The notes under the pieces were generated by a model that was not told the origin of the DNA, did no database searches, and saw only the letters and a program-made list of their open reading frames with translations. The position numbers were made by a program, and so were the translations under genes. This document shows, one piece after another, positions 1-10,224 of a stretch of DNA of 64,000 nucleotides (the first letter of the stretch is position 1; every line of letters begins with the position of its first letter). Source of the DNA: Coccinella septempunctata (lineage: Eukaryota; Arthropoda; Insecta; Coleoptera; Coccinellidae); assembly GCF_907165205.1 (NCBI RefSeq), contig NC_058190.1:37103345-37167344 (forward strand), written 5' to 3'.

Positions 1-276
1 CTGTAAAATAAAAGTATTCTTCATATTTTCTCGTATAATACGCTGTTTTCGTGTAATTTGATGTTCAACAATAAAAAAGTATCTCTGTAATTCGAAAAAT
101 TGGATACTTTGGCTGAATACAATTCTGTCTAAAATATCCACAGATGTGTAGTGTCACAGATTCAGCCAGTAATCTTTTTATCAGGGCCGAATCGGAAAAA
201 ATGATATAGGAATAAAGGGTTTCTTTTGACCTCAAAAATTTACTGAATATTTGTACGGGTCAAAGACTATCCCTGT
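1..276. mobile_element. Family A element, right part, cut by window edge
   Basis: Matches the right half of the full-length family A copy at 13547-14200. It runs from the segment reading GTATTCTTCATATTTTCTCG to the terminal inverted repeat GAGTCAAAGAC..CCCTGT. No coding potential. The left part lies before base 1. Confidence 0.75.
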
Positions 277-337
277 CTAGAATAATGGTACAAAAAATTG
301 CCATAAAAACATGGATCCAAGATCCAATTATAGGCGT

Positions 338-456
338 AAAAAATTTGAGAAGCTGAAATTTTAAAAATAGATCACTGAGATCCGGAGAATGAGTTTCGTG
401 TAAAAAAAAACTTGGTTTGTGATATACAGGGTGTTCCAAAATTCTTCGTCTTGTCA
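338..456. mobile_element. Family E fragment
   Basis: Two pieces are shared with the longer copy at 35337-35861: an interior piece around GAGAAGCTGAAATTTT, and a tip at 425-453 beginning TACAGGGTGTTCCAAAATTC. The tip and interior are joined differently here, so this copy is rearranged. Confidence 0.55.
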
Positions 457-1254
457 CTCCGACACAAAAACGGCAGTAAAGCTCGTTATACTGATATTGA
501 TGTTTCTACCACTGGAACAGTGGAAATCAAATAAAGCTCGGCACTGATATTGATGTTTCGAAATATTAAATTATGTACATAGCAGGATTAATATTTTGGC
601 CAGACGTTGAGCGGTCCTGCGAATTGTCTGGAAAACATCGGTCAATTATCATAATCCAGAATAATCCCAGTTTAATAGCTATATTCTACGGAAGTTTAAT
701 GGACTACCCCGCGATAATCCCGAGGGATTATAACGCTCTATATACGTCGGCAGTGGGAAATATGTTTACTTGGAGTCTATTGAGTATACGGGACGGCTTG
801 TTTGGATAGCGTTCCCCCAAGCGCTATGATAATATTGATACAGCAACGAGCATTATTGGATGGAAATCATGATGAGATTCAGAAATATTCCCGGATGAAA
901 AATGGGAGACCGACTTTTGAAAGGAAATTTTAAAACGTTCTTGAATTCCATAAACCAGTCGGTCTGATTTTTTTTATCCCCATCATCATCGTTATCCCAT
1001 TATTCTGATTTCCATATATACCTACCTACCTGAAGAAAATAGTAAACTGCTCCGAAAAATTGATCCCTCTGGCATTCAATAGACGTGGAAAGTTAGCCAT
1101 AGATGTTTTGACTTTGAATAACTCGATTTGCTCCATTATAACTCTGCTTGACTATCCTTTCTTTCCTACTTTGGAATTTTCCAATGTAGGATGTAGCCTT
1201 GTAAACTATTTAGTTTACAAGGCTTCAAAACAACCAGCCTTGTGCTTCGTTGTT
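457..1254. other. Intronic stretch without a gene
   Basis: No protein-like reading frame and no recognised repeat family. It holds a short near-duplication around ACTGATATTGATGTTTC (about 488 and 543) and the perfect palindrome listed separately at 1196-1223. Confidence 0.5.
1196..1223. repeat. Perfect 13-bp inverted repeat, 2-base loop
   Basis: The arms GCCTTGTAAACTA and TAGTTTACAAGGC are exact reverse complements separated by TT. Could be a cruciform or the fused tips of a deleted MITE. Confidence 0.85.
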
Positions 1255-1314
1255 CGAAGTGTTTTTTTTAACCTCAAGAATCTACTGTTATAATATTTGT
1301 ACGAGTCAAAGACT
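1255..1314. mobile_element. Family A terminal-repeat scrap
   Basis: About 60 bases matching the family A right terminal inverted repeat (CTCAAGAATCTACTGTTA, then TTGTACGAGTCAAAGAC). It stops before the CACCCTGTA tip. Confidence 0.65.
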
Positions 1315-1544
1315 TTTTCTTTCAATGATTAATAGATGGGTACTCCACATGCACACACTCATGGTGTATTTATAGATTTAAATTTTAAAATTTCAAATCA
1401 ACTACAGGATACATACATATTTGTCTTCTTGTCAAGACGACAAAAAAGAGAAAAAATGAAAAGGATGCCGTTAAATCAAACTAATTAAATATTAGATACC
1501 TATACTTATACTCCAGTCGGAAAGCAAAGTTTTTTGCTAAGGTT

Positions 1545-2524
1545 TTATCAATGTCCTTCGTATGCGACCGTGAACCGTGACTGCAAGCTTCAAAAGAAGT
1601 AAATTTTCCATTAAAGATGATGACCGATCGGGAAGACCAGTTTCTGTGTCAGTCCCCGAAAATATCGATGCAGTTCATGACATGATTTTATCAGACCGTC
1701 GAATTGGGCTAAAACAGAATATCTGAAGCGTTCATCATATAGTTCACGTCAATTTGGGCATGAGAAAAATTGCTGCAAAATGGATCCCCAAATGTTTGAA
1801 TGTTGACCAAAAGCGTGCAAAGATAAAAGCATCGCGTTCGATCTGCGCTCGATTTGAAAACGATGTAGACTTCTTAAGCCGAATTGTTACTATGGATGAG
1901 ACTTGGATATTTCTACGATCCAGAAAGAAAGCAACAATCAATGGAATGGCGACACTCTGGTTCTCCAAGACCTAAGAAGTTTCGTGTCCAAAAATCTGCT
2001 GGAAAAGTTCTTGCTTCACTTTTTTGTGATTGCCATGGAGTAATCATGATTGATTTTTTGGATAAAGGTAGAACAATAACCGGAGATTACTATTCGACAT
2101 TACTGACCACTCTACGGGAAAAAATCAAAGAGAAAAGACGCGGAAAGCTATCCAATGGCGTTTTGTTTATGCAGGACAACGCCTGCACACAATTCCCATG
2201 TTGCCATGCAAAAAATTCGTGATCTATAGGGTTTGAATTATTAGAACACCCCCCTTATTCACCAGATTTGGCTCCATCCGACTATCATATCTTTCCTCAA
2301 CTTAAAAAAAGTTCAAGAGATTGTAAATTTGCTTCTAACGAGAAGGTAATAAAAGCTGTAGAGGTCTGGCTTGCAGAGCAAGAAGAAACATTTTTTTAAA
2401 GGTCTTGAGACGTTACAGGTTCTCTTTAATAAATGTATCCAATTAAGGGGAGAATATGTTGAGTAATAAAATATTGCAACATTGAAATTTTGTTTGGCTA
2501 AAAATTTTCCAATATATCCTAGTA
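1545..2524 (+). pseudogene. Mariner copy 1, transposase pseudogene, 5'-truncated
   Basis: A Tc1/mariner-family transposase relic read on the + strand. It starts abruptly at the reading DQCPSYAT (about 1546), so the N-terminal part of the DNA-binding domain and the 5' terminal repeat are missing. Recognisable blocks follow in order: GRPVSVSVPENIDAVHDMIL, KCLNVDQKRA, then VTMDET carrying the first catalytic Asp. The second-Asp block is damaged (LFMQDNACTQF instead of LFLQDNAPAHK), and a PYSPDLAPSDY block carries the third Asp. Frameshifts near 1730, 1890 and 2200 split the frame. The stop TAA is at about 2464. The 3' tip AATATATCCTAGTA ends at 2524. It cannot encode an active enzyme. Confidence 0.85.
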
Positions 2525-2597
2525 TCGAATTAAATTAAAAGGCCCCTTGCTGGCCGAGTATCAAGCAGAGAAAGTCATAACGAGATACTGTACAGTG

Positions 2598-2969
2598 TAC
2601 AGGGTGGGCAAATTTCGATGTTTCAGCGCTACAGCTTTCAAACCACAGGAGAAAGACAAAATCTGATACCCCATTCTCGTTCTCTTTTTCTGAGAAACTA
2701 ACAAGAGTAGTAGGTATAGTCATTTTTGGCCACCTTCTTTTTTTTTCGAGTTATAAGCGAAATTTGGAAAAATGGCGATTTCGAAATAAATTTATTTTTC
2801 CAATTTTCGCTTATAACTCGAAAACAAAAGAAGGAGGCCAAAAATGACTAAGTACTACTCTTGTTAGTTTCTCAGAACAAGGGAACGTGAATGGGGTATC
2901 AGAATTTTTGTCTATCTCCACTGGTTTAAAAGCTGTAATGCTAAAACATCGAAATTTGCCCAGCCTGTA
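2598..2969. mobile_element. Family B foldback element (hairpin), complete
   Basis: An almost end-to-end inverted repeat with arms of about 180 bases. It starts TACAGGGTGGGCAAATTTCG and ends CGAAATTTGCCCAGCCTGTA, and folds about a short centre near 2780-2790. There is no coding content. The TA at each end fits a TA target duplication. If transcribed within the scro intron it would form a long double-stranded hairpin. Confidence 0.85.
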
Positions 2970-3458
2970 CATACAATGAGGAAAATATTGAGAATTATTT
3001 TAAAATACTTCGTTATTTGGACCATCAAACGTCTAATATTTCTGCAGACCTTTATCTATCGATGGACTCGTACGGAGGAGATAATTTTTCTTATGCATCA
3101 TGATTTTTTTCGCCATTGTACGATTTTTGACGTACACTGAACGGTAAACCTTTTTAACGCTCGAGAGGTTTCGCACACTACAATTCTGGTGTAATGGAGG
3201 GCACTCCTCTTTTTGTCATTGAACAGATTCTCAAGTGGCTATTGTGATAGTATGGTATCACCAGCTGTCGTGGTGTGGTGCAGACTTTTCAAAATGGACG
3301 AACGATTAACATTCTGTTTGTTAGGGTGCGGTATCAGAGATCATTTTTTGCGATAGCAAACTTTGCTACACCGTTGACGGATCAGTTGGTCCACAATGAA
3401 ATATTTCTCGATGACTATGGCATCACAAATGGGAGTTCTTTCTCTGAAAACTTATACA
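2970..3458. other. Unassigned intronic stretch
   Basis: Apparently single-copy within the window, and no gene is recognised. The open frame at 3275-3664 runs into antisense mariner sequence and is not a gene. Confidence 0.5.
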
Positions 3459-4463
3459 TACAAGGATATATTGAAAAATTCTTAGCCTACTATAGAAACA
3501 AACAAAATTTCAAGGTCAAAATATTTTATTACTCAACATATATTCTCCTCTTAATTGGATACATTTATTACAGCGCACTAGTAACGTCCCTAGACCTTAA
3601 AAAAAAAATGTTACTTCTTGCTCTGCAAACCAGACCTCCACAGCTTTCATTACCTCCTCGTTGAAAGAAAATTTACCACCTTTTAAACTTTTTTTTCAGT
3701 TGAGGAAAGAGTCGGATGGAGCCAAATCTGGTGAATAAAGGAAGTGTTCTAGTTATTCAAGCCATAAATCACGAATTTTTTGCATGGCAACATGAGATTT
3801 GTGTGCAGAAGCGATGTCCATCAGCAAAAACAAAACACCTTTGGATAGCTTTCCGCGTCTTTTCTCTTTAATTTTTCCCGTAGAGTGGTCAGTAATGTCG
3901 AATAGTAATCTTCGGTTATTGTTCTACCCTGACCCAAAAAATCAATCATGATTTCTTCGTGGCAATCCCAAAAAACTGAAGCAAGAACTTTTCCACAAAA
4001 TTTTTGGATACGAAACTTCTTAGATCTTGTCGCCATTGTCGCCATCGATTGTTGCTTTGTTTCTGGAACGTGTAGAAATGTACCCAAGTCTCATCCATAG
4101 TAACAATTCGATTTAAAAAGTCTACATCGTTTTCAAATCGAGCACAGATCGAACGCGAGGGTAGAAGCCTTGCACGCTTTTGGTCAACATTCAAACATTT
4201 GGGGTTCTATTTTGCAGCAATTTTTCTCATGTCCAAATTGACGTGAACTATATGATGAACGTGTTCGTATGAAATATTCAATGCTTCAGACATCCGTTTT
4301 AGTCCAATTCGACGACAATTTTTCGATTTTCATAATTTCGGCACACATCTTATCTTTTGAAAGTTTACTTTTTTGACCTCAAACTCCACACTGACACTTC
4401 TAATGAGTTATTGTTCGTTTTTAGTAACGCAATATTTTTTTATGCTTGAAAAAGGTCTAGGCT
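3459..4463 (-). pseudogene. Mariner copy 2, internally deleted
   Basis: Minus-strand mariner relic. The 3' tip is at 3459 (TACAAGGATATATTG). The frame runs from an ATG at 4346-4348 (MCAEIMKIEK-like) to a TAA at 3529-3531. A deletion joins the KIEK start directly to the RIGLKR region, removing most of the N-terminal helix-turn-helix. The first catalytic block VTMDETWVHF is intact. Frameshifts follow around 4080 and 3960. The block expected to read LFLQDNAPAH near 3820 is degraded to VFCFC. The 5' tip is broken by the K element that begins at 4464. Confidence 0.85.
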
Positions 4464-4643
4464 TAAGCCCGTTTGCAACAGCCGAGAATTATCTAGAGAA
4501 TTTACTCGAGAATTCATGCGCCGTGAATTCTTTACCGTTACATACGCACTTTCGGTAGAATTCACTGTTCAGTTGCATACAAAATAATCTCTACCGTTTT
4601 CTTACCAAAATTTGGTAGAGAATTCTCCAAAGAATTCTCGGCT
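4464..4643. mobile_element. Family K MITE, right end lost
   Basis: Begins TAAGCCCGTTTGCAACAG and matches the complete copy at 25576-25758 over nearly its whole length. Its right tip is missing: the sequence changes at CTCGGCTG into the 175-base repeat that follows. The insertion point is a TA inside the tip of mariner copy 2 (normally GGTCTAGGCTAACTAG). Confidence 0.75.
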
Positions 4644-4862
4644 GACGATTATTTAATAGATTCCATCCTTTTGGAAATTCTTCGATAGTCATCTTTCGAG
4701 TCGATTATCTCTCAATAACAATAACCGTAGATGGAATTGTTATACAAATTCTGAAAGGGCAACCACTCTAATGATAAATCTGAAAATTTTATGGAGCTCG
4801 GTGCAGCCGTTCGGTCTTGACGATTACTCAATCGATTCCATCTTTTTGGAAATTTTTACGTA
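4644..4862. repeat. Tandem repeat L, about 1.2 units of 175 bases
   Basis: The phrase GACGATT..GATTCCATC occurs at 4644 and again at 4819, exactly 175 bases apart, with CTGAAAATTTTATGGAGCTC between. The same unit is repeated three times inside the hAT-like element at 61491-61985, so this is probably a remnant of the same element. Confidence 0.75.
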
Positions 4863-4974
4863 TAATAACAATTTACAAATAAAATATTTACAAATAAAAG
4901 CTCGAAGGTTATCTTCAAAAATGAATATATTTGTTCACTAACGCCGCCATCTATTGAACAGTTTGGTCTGAGAG

Positions 4975-5100
4975 CAGCGGTTACATTTTAAATAAAAAAC
5001 TGTCATTCGCGGACGATAAGTTCCATGTTCTAAGTTCGCGGACCATATTTAGGCTTCTGCGGACCACTGGTGGTCCACGGACCACTAGTTGGAAACTACT
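4975..5100. repeat. Short repeat with GGACCACTGGTGGTCC palindrome
   Basis: Contains GCGGACCACTGGTGGTCCAC then GGACCACTAGTTGG, a self-complementary tip of the kind found at ends of arthropod MITEs and SINE-like repeats. The family cannot be named from one copy. Confidence 0.35.
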
Positions 5101-5103
5101 GAT

Positions 5104-5434
5104 CTAATGAATATTTGAACGTTTTATAAAATAAGAGTATTCTTCATATATTCTCGTATAATGTGTTGTTTTCGAGTAATTTTATGTTCAAAGAATAAAA
5201 AGTATCTCTGAAATTAGAAAAATTGGGTACTTTGGGTAAATATACAACTCCGTTCGAGAGATCTACAGTTGTGTATAGTGTCACAGATTTAGCTTGTTAT
5301 TCTGAAGGTAATTTTGTTTTTCCATGGGTGGCAGAGCTTATCATGAAAAATGGCTTTATTTTTTATCAGAGCCGAATCGGAAAAAATGTTATAGGAAAAA
5401 AGTGTTTTTGTACGAGTCAGAGTCTCATCCTGTA
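5104..5434. mobile_element. Family A element, right half
   Basis: Same internal order as the full copy (GTATTCTTCATA, CACAGATTTAGCTTG, GCCGAATCGGAAAAAATG) and ends GAGTCAGAGTCTCATCCTGTA. Most of the terminal inverted repeat is deleted before that tip. Confidence 0.75.
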
Positions 5435-6424
5435 TATCAGTAATAACAGGAGTGTTTTCAATTTTGACGAACAAAAATCAGTTTGAAAAAATTTTGTCAT
5501 TGTTTAACCGATTTGCCACCCCGACACTGAATATTCGAACAACGTATAAAATTAAAGAATACTACGATATTCGCCATATTCAACGAACAAATTCGGTACG
5601 GAATTAAGGGAAATCCTGAAATTTTTTTCGAGAAATATTGCAGAATTCTTCTGATACTCGAAGGTGTTAACGGTCGCATTGAAAAGAGGAAGAAGCATCC
5701 GCCACTCGAAAATTCTCCCGTCTGTTACATGATGAGCGCAGAACAAGCACAAACTCACCCTACAAAGAACCCGCTTTTGTTGTCACTTCCAATTTAAACT
5801 CGATACAATTCGAGAATAGGGTCAGTTGTCTATCGTTCGAATTAAATTGGTCGTGAACAAAATGGTGGCGGAGTCTATCGTACCTAATTATCATGAGGGT
5901 GTTACGAATTGATGTTTGGCATGGGGTGTTATGGTTTATCTATGGGGATCTAGTCGTGTTGAATTTCACAGAACTTTTTTTAAGTTTAGATTCGGGTAAA
6001 TTATTTCAATTAATAATAATAATCTTATCCTGGGTTCTTAAAGCTTGATCGGGGAATCAACGCTTGATTGACGAATAGACGTAAATTTGTTTTCAATCGA
6101 TAATTCAGTCATGATCATTCAGAATATCATTCTAGCATCAAATTATGATGTTCATACGCTCATTCAATTATTCTCAATTGCTACTTCTTCAATATATTCA
6201 GAAATGAAATGGTTTCAGTGATTTAGTTTTACAAATTAGAGTAACTGTCAAATCGTTGATCGGGCAATCAATCAAGTTTTATGAAAAACTGTTAGACAAT
6301 CCCAGCATTAAGAATCAGCAATGATAATTACAAGGTTGGGATAAATTATGGAACCAAGAAAATATATTTTAAAACGAAAAGAAAGAATATTTGTAAAACT
6401 TTGCAACCAAGTACCTAGAGGATG
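5435..6424. other. Unassigned AT-rich intronic stretch with repeat W
   Basis: No gene recognised. Bases about 6095-6205 (CATTCAGAATATCATTCTAG, CAAATTATGATGTTCA, GCTACTTCTTCAATATATTC) resemble 58930-59029, a second dispersed copy here called W. Confidence 0.45.
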
Positions 6425-6735
6425 TCCCAAATTTTATGTGCAGTGAGGGGCTCTCGGGAACTAGAAGAGCCAGATCAAAACAAACGACACCTTGTTGAAA
6501 ACCGTTGACTCTTTCGTACTTCGTTTTTGAGTTCAAAAATTGAGATTTTGACTGTTCTGTAAAGTTCGTGTAACTTTTTTGTCTTTGAAGTTATGAATCT
6601 GAACCTTGTCTGTCTAGAATTCACTGGAATTCTGAAAAAATATTTGCCCTTTAGTTTTCGAATTATGTTGTGACCAAAAATTTCATTTTTTGAATGCAAT
6701 GTGAATTTTTGACCATCCCGGTTGCATAAAAACGG
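6425..6735. mobile_element. Diverged family C-like arm
   Basis: Repeats the order of the C foldback arm: CTCGGGAACTAGAAGAGCC, GAAAACCGT, TTCGTTTTTGAGTT, GAGATTTTGAC, AACTTTTTTGTCTTTGAAGT. It is more diverged than C copies elsewhere and lacks clear tips. Confidence 0.5.
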
Positions 6736-7379
6736 TGTAGTTTTAGCAACTCTTGAACCTGATATAGGATTTCATTCAGGATGCGGTCCATCGAAAATAT
6801 TTATTGAGATTTATTGTACACTTGACTTCTAACACGATCACCATATCCATAACCACAGCCGTCTTTATTTCGTGTTTGAGAAGGCTGTGCCAAAACCGAT
6901 CATTAAAAATTCAATACGATCTCTTTCACTCAAACGAATCATACTCAATCATACCATTTATTTTTGTTTGACAACATAAGTATCTAAAAAAGGGCTTGAA
7001 CGCCCTTTAGTCCTGTGTCCGGAATTATATTTCGTTTTCGAGATACGTTGAATGTATAACTCGATATTTGAGCGAGATTTGGTAAAAATGGATTATTTCA
7101 CGTTGAATACCTTGTCTTCAGCAAGTACAGTGGCCATCGACTTTAAAATTTTTGAAGAAAAAATAGTAAGCCAGGGTCTTTTTTCAAACTTAAATTCATT
7201 TCTAAAATTTTAATTCAAATCTTAGAGTATTTTCTTTCTATTCACCACTTTTCAGTACAAAATTTGAAAACGTGGTAATGAAAAAATATTATCGATTATG
7301 TTTGTACCTGAAACTTCGAGAATCTTCTATTCTACTTTCTGAAAGGATAGTTTTTGAGGAAAAACCATATTCGTGAACG
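6736..7379. other. Unassigned intronic stretch
   Basis: No reading frame or repeat family recognised. It has short self-similar AT-rich phrases only. Confidence 0.4.
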
Positions 7380-7777
7380 GCTATATTTTTTTTTGGTAAT
7401 TTTGACAAAAGAAGATTATGTTTAACTAGCAGAATCTACAAAAATGTATAAAAAAAAAATTATATTACAGAGAGCGAACATAATGAAAAAAAAAATTATA
7501 AGACTATACGCCACTGCATTCTACATAAAAAAAGTGTCTTTAGAATGTAACATTGGTTTTTCGATATCACTGAAATTTTACGAAATAGAAGCACCAATTC
7601 AAAGAGTCGAAAAATGAGTTGCCACTCATAACTTGAAAACAAAAGAAGATAGAGGGATGCGGTTTTGGCCTTCGTCAATCTCTCAAAAATCGAGGTCGGA
7701 AACGAGCCATCCATTTTTATCTAGTTCTCACGACTCACGATTACAGAGCTGCCATTCAATTACATCGAAACCCTGTA
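7380..7777. mobile_element. Family D element, right half
   Basis: Reverse-complement counterpart of 9888-10200: shared phrases include GAATGTAACATT, ATTTTACGAAATAG, CACTCATAACTTGAAA and CAGAGCTGCCATTCAAT. It ends ATCGAAACCCTGTA, five bases before the next element. Confidence 0.6.
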
Positions 7778-7782
7778 AATTT

Positions 7783-8404
7783 TACAGGGTGGGCAAAATT
7801 CGTTGTCTACTGAGGTGATTTCGAGAACTATAAGAGCTAGAAGGAGACGGATGACACATTACTGAGCTACTTTTCAGAGAAACAAAGAATGAAAACCGTA
7901 GCTTTAACGATTCTTCGTTTTTGAGTTATTAGCAAAAAATGAGATTTTGACGATTTAGGAAAGTTCTTATAACTTTTATGTCTTTGAAGTTACAGATCTG
8001 ACACTTGAACCTTCTAGAGGCACTCTTTTACGTAGAATCCACTGACCAGCTAAAAATATTTTTTCATTTCGAATCATAAGGCGAACTTTTGTTTTTTTAA
8101 ATGCGAACTTTTATTGAATTTGTTATCTTAGAATTGGAAAAAATATTTTCTCAGTATAAAAGTGCCTAAGAAGGTTCAAGTTTCAGATTATTTTGAGTAA
8201 CTCCAAAGACAAAAAAGTTATGAGAACTTTTCGAAATCGTCAAAATCTCAGTTTTTGCAAATAACTCAAAAACGAATCGTAGGAGGCTACGGTTTTCACT
8301 CTTCTTTGTTTATCTGAAAAATATCTCGGAAATGTGTCATCCGTTTTCTTCTAGCTCTTTCAGTTTGCGAGATGCCCTCAGCAGACAATGAATTTTGCCT
8401 ACCA
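7783..8404. mobile_element. Family C foldback element
   Basis: Starts TACAGGGTGGGCAAAATTCG and ends with the inverted counterpart AGCAGACAATGAATTTTGCC. The arms of about 270 bases carry GAAAACCGTAGC / GGCTACGGTTTTC and TTCGTTTTTGAGTTATTAGC / GCAAATAACTCAAAAACGAA in mirror order around a short centre near 8095. Non-coding. Confidence 0.8.
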
Positions 8405-8445
8405 TTATGAATTTTCGACATATTCTTTCGTACCCTTCTAATTCT

Positions 8446-9089
8446 ATAGACGAAAATGTTAGTGGTTTGTAGGGCTGGGTGACAGTAAACAATCCTTTTC
8501 GATTGGCCGACGTTTCGAGCAAATTTTACTCTTTTTCAAGGCTTAAATAAAATAAAATCACAGTCAAAACAATATCACAAATACAAATGACAACGATGGT
8601 CAATAAACGATACAACAAGAAATGATGAAGGCGAACACATCAAACTGAAAGCAAAAACTCACCGAATTGATGAGATTGAAATACACCCTTCACAGGGAGG
8701 TAGGTGAGACATACAATTTCCTCTTCTCTATATTAATCATTTAAAATCGTAATCTTTCTGAAAATGTTCGGGTCTAAATAGTAGACGATTTTAAATGATT
8801 AATATAGAGAAGAGGAAATTGTATGTCTCACCTACCTCCCTGTGAAGGGTGTATTTCAATCTCATCAATTCGGTGAGTTTTTGCTTTCAGTTTGATGTGT
8901 TCGCCTTCATCATTTCTTGTTGTATCGTTTATTGACCATCGTTGTCATTTGTATTTGTGATATTGTTTTGACTGTGATTTTATTTTATTTAAGCCTTGAA
9001 AAAGAGTAAAATTTGCTCGAAACGTCGGCCAATCGAAAAGGATTGTTTACTGTCACCCAGCCCTACAAATCACTAACATTTTTGTCTAT
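8446..9089. repeat. Near-perfect 305-bp inverted repeat (family X)
   Basis: Arms 8446-8750 and 8785-9089 are reverse complements with no gaps. I count two mismatches, both near the outer ends. The loop is 34 bases (8751-8784). Each arm carries GCTCGAAACGTCGGCC preceded by a GAG/CTC mini-hairpin. The sequence does not match the CAGGGTG families. It is probably a foldback transposon or a recent inverted duplication. An assembly palindrome artefact is possible but less likely, since mismatches exist. Confidence 0.9.
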
Positions 9090-9109
9090 TATGAATTTTG
9101 GTACTCCGG

Positions 9110-9883
9110 TCTCCGCTGTATGCGGAGGCTTAGCCTCTCTTGCCTCCTCTGATGAGCAGGTGAGTGGAATACCTATCAGCAGTTGTCGAACAGATGAAAC
9201 GTAATAACTTGTCTGGCAAGGCAATGTCAAATATTAGAGGAATGCTGGATAGGTACGTAGAAACCGCGAAATAATCCAGTTATCGATATTATCCATCCCA
9301 GCGATTTCGTTACCATGGCGCGATGGTATTCGAATATTTACGGTTGTCTCATTTAATTTAATTCGATGCGTTTCGAGAGGTCTCCCGGAGAGCTGTGGGG
9401 GGCGCTGTGCAATATTGCAGTGCTGGCTGCTTGGCTGGATGGGCAACGCGACTTGCTTTGACAATTAATTGCGATTTAATTACTCCGTCCCCGGAACGGG
9501 GTGCAGCGACGTTGTGGAAACATCCAGGGTGGAATTAATTCCTCCTATTCGGCCCTTCAAGTTACCTCGTCGTTGGAGTGCCGTGGAGGAGAGTGGTGCT
9601 TCAGCGGAAAGGGATCCATACAGCGTCGAGCAATACGCGGACAAGTGTTCTTGGTTCTTGGATATTGTAGGTTGCACTGAGGAAAAAATTTCGTTTATGA
9701 GTTGAAAGGAAAATGAAATATTCGCGGAGGGTTGATGTGTGGCATCATCGCATCGGCTAGTTAAATTTTACCGGCGGCAGCGGAGGCGTTTGGTCCAAGG
9801 GTGCAAGGGAAGCTTTTTGTAACAAAAATCTGGGCATGTAAATAGACCAAGCAGTAAATGAAGTCCGACAGCTAAAAAATTGT
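9110..9883. other. GC-richer single-copy island, candidate regulatory DNA
   Basis: Higher-complexity sequence free of the window's repeats, with no convincing coding frame. It holds a cluster of homeodomain-type cores: TTTAATTTAATTCG near 9352, CAATTAATTGCG and TTTAATTACT near 9461-9484, and GGAATTAATTCC near 9531. There is also an NK2-type CAAGTG near 9650. The position inside a scro intron makes an enhancer plausible. This is inference from composition only. Confidence 0.4.
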
Positions 9884-9887
9884 ACAG

Positions 9888-10200
9888 GATGGCCAAAATT
9901 CGATGGGATTGAATGGCAGCTCTGTAACCGTAAGAGCTAGGGAAGAATCGAATGGATGGAAGGTTTCCTCGATTGATGGTTGATGGTGAAAAAAGCATCC
10001 CTTGTATCTTCTTCTGGTTGAAAGTTATGAGTGAAAAGTCATTTTTAGGCTCTTTCAATTGATATCTCTATTTCGTAAAGTTTCAGCAATATCGAAAACA
10101 CAAATGTTACATTCTACAGTTACTTTTTTATTTAGAATTCAGTAGCGTAGTCGAAGATTTTTTTAAGTAGGTCATTTGAACTATTTAATAGTGACTTTTA
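9888..10200. mobile_element. Family D element, left half
   Basis: Starts TACAGGATGGCCAAAATTCG and continues with the reverse complement of the 7380-7777 element (CAGCTCTGTAACCGTAAG, TTTCGTAAAGTTTCAGC, AATGTTACATTCTA). No coding content. Confidence 0.6.
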
Positions 10201-10224
10201 TTTTTGTTTTTAATATATACCCTA

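Noticed and set aside
3275..3664. 129-codon + frame
   Set aside because: The second half is antisense mariner copy 2. The first half has no recognisable features.
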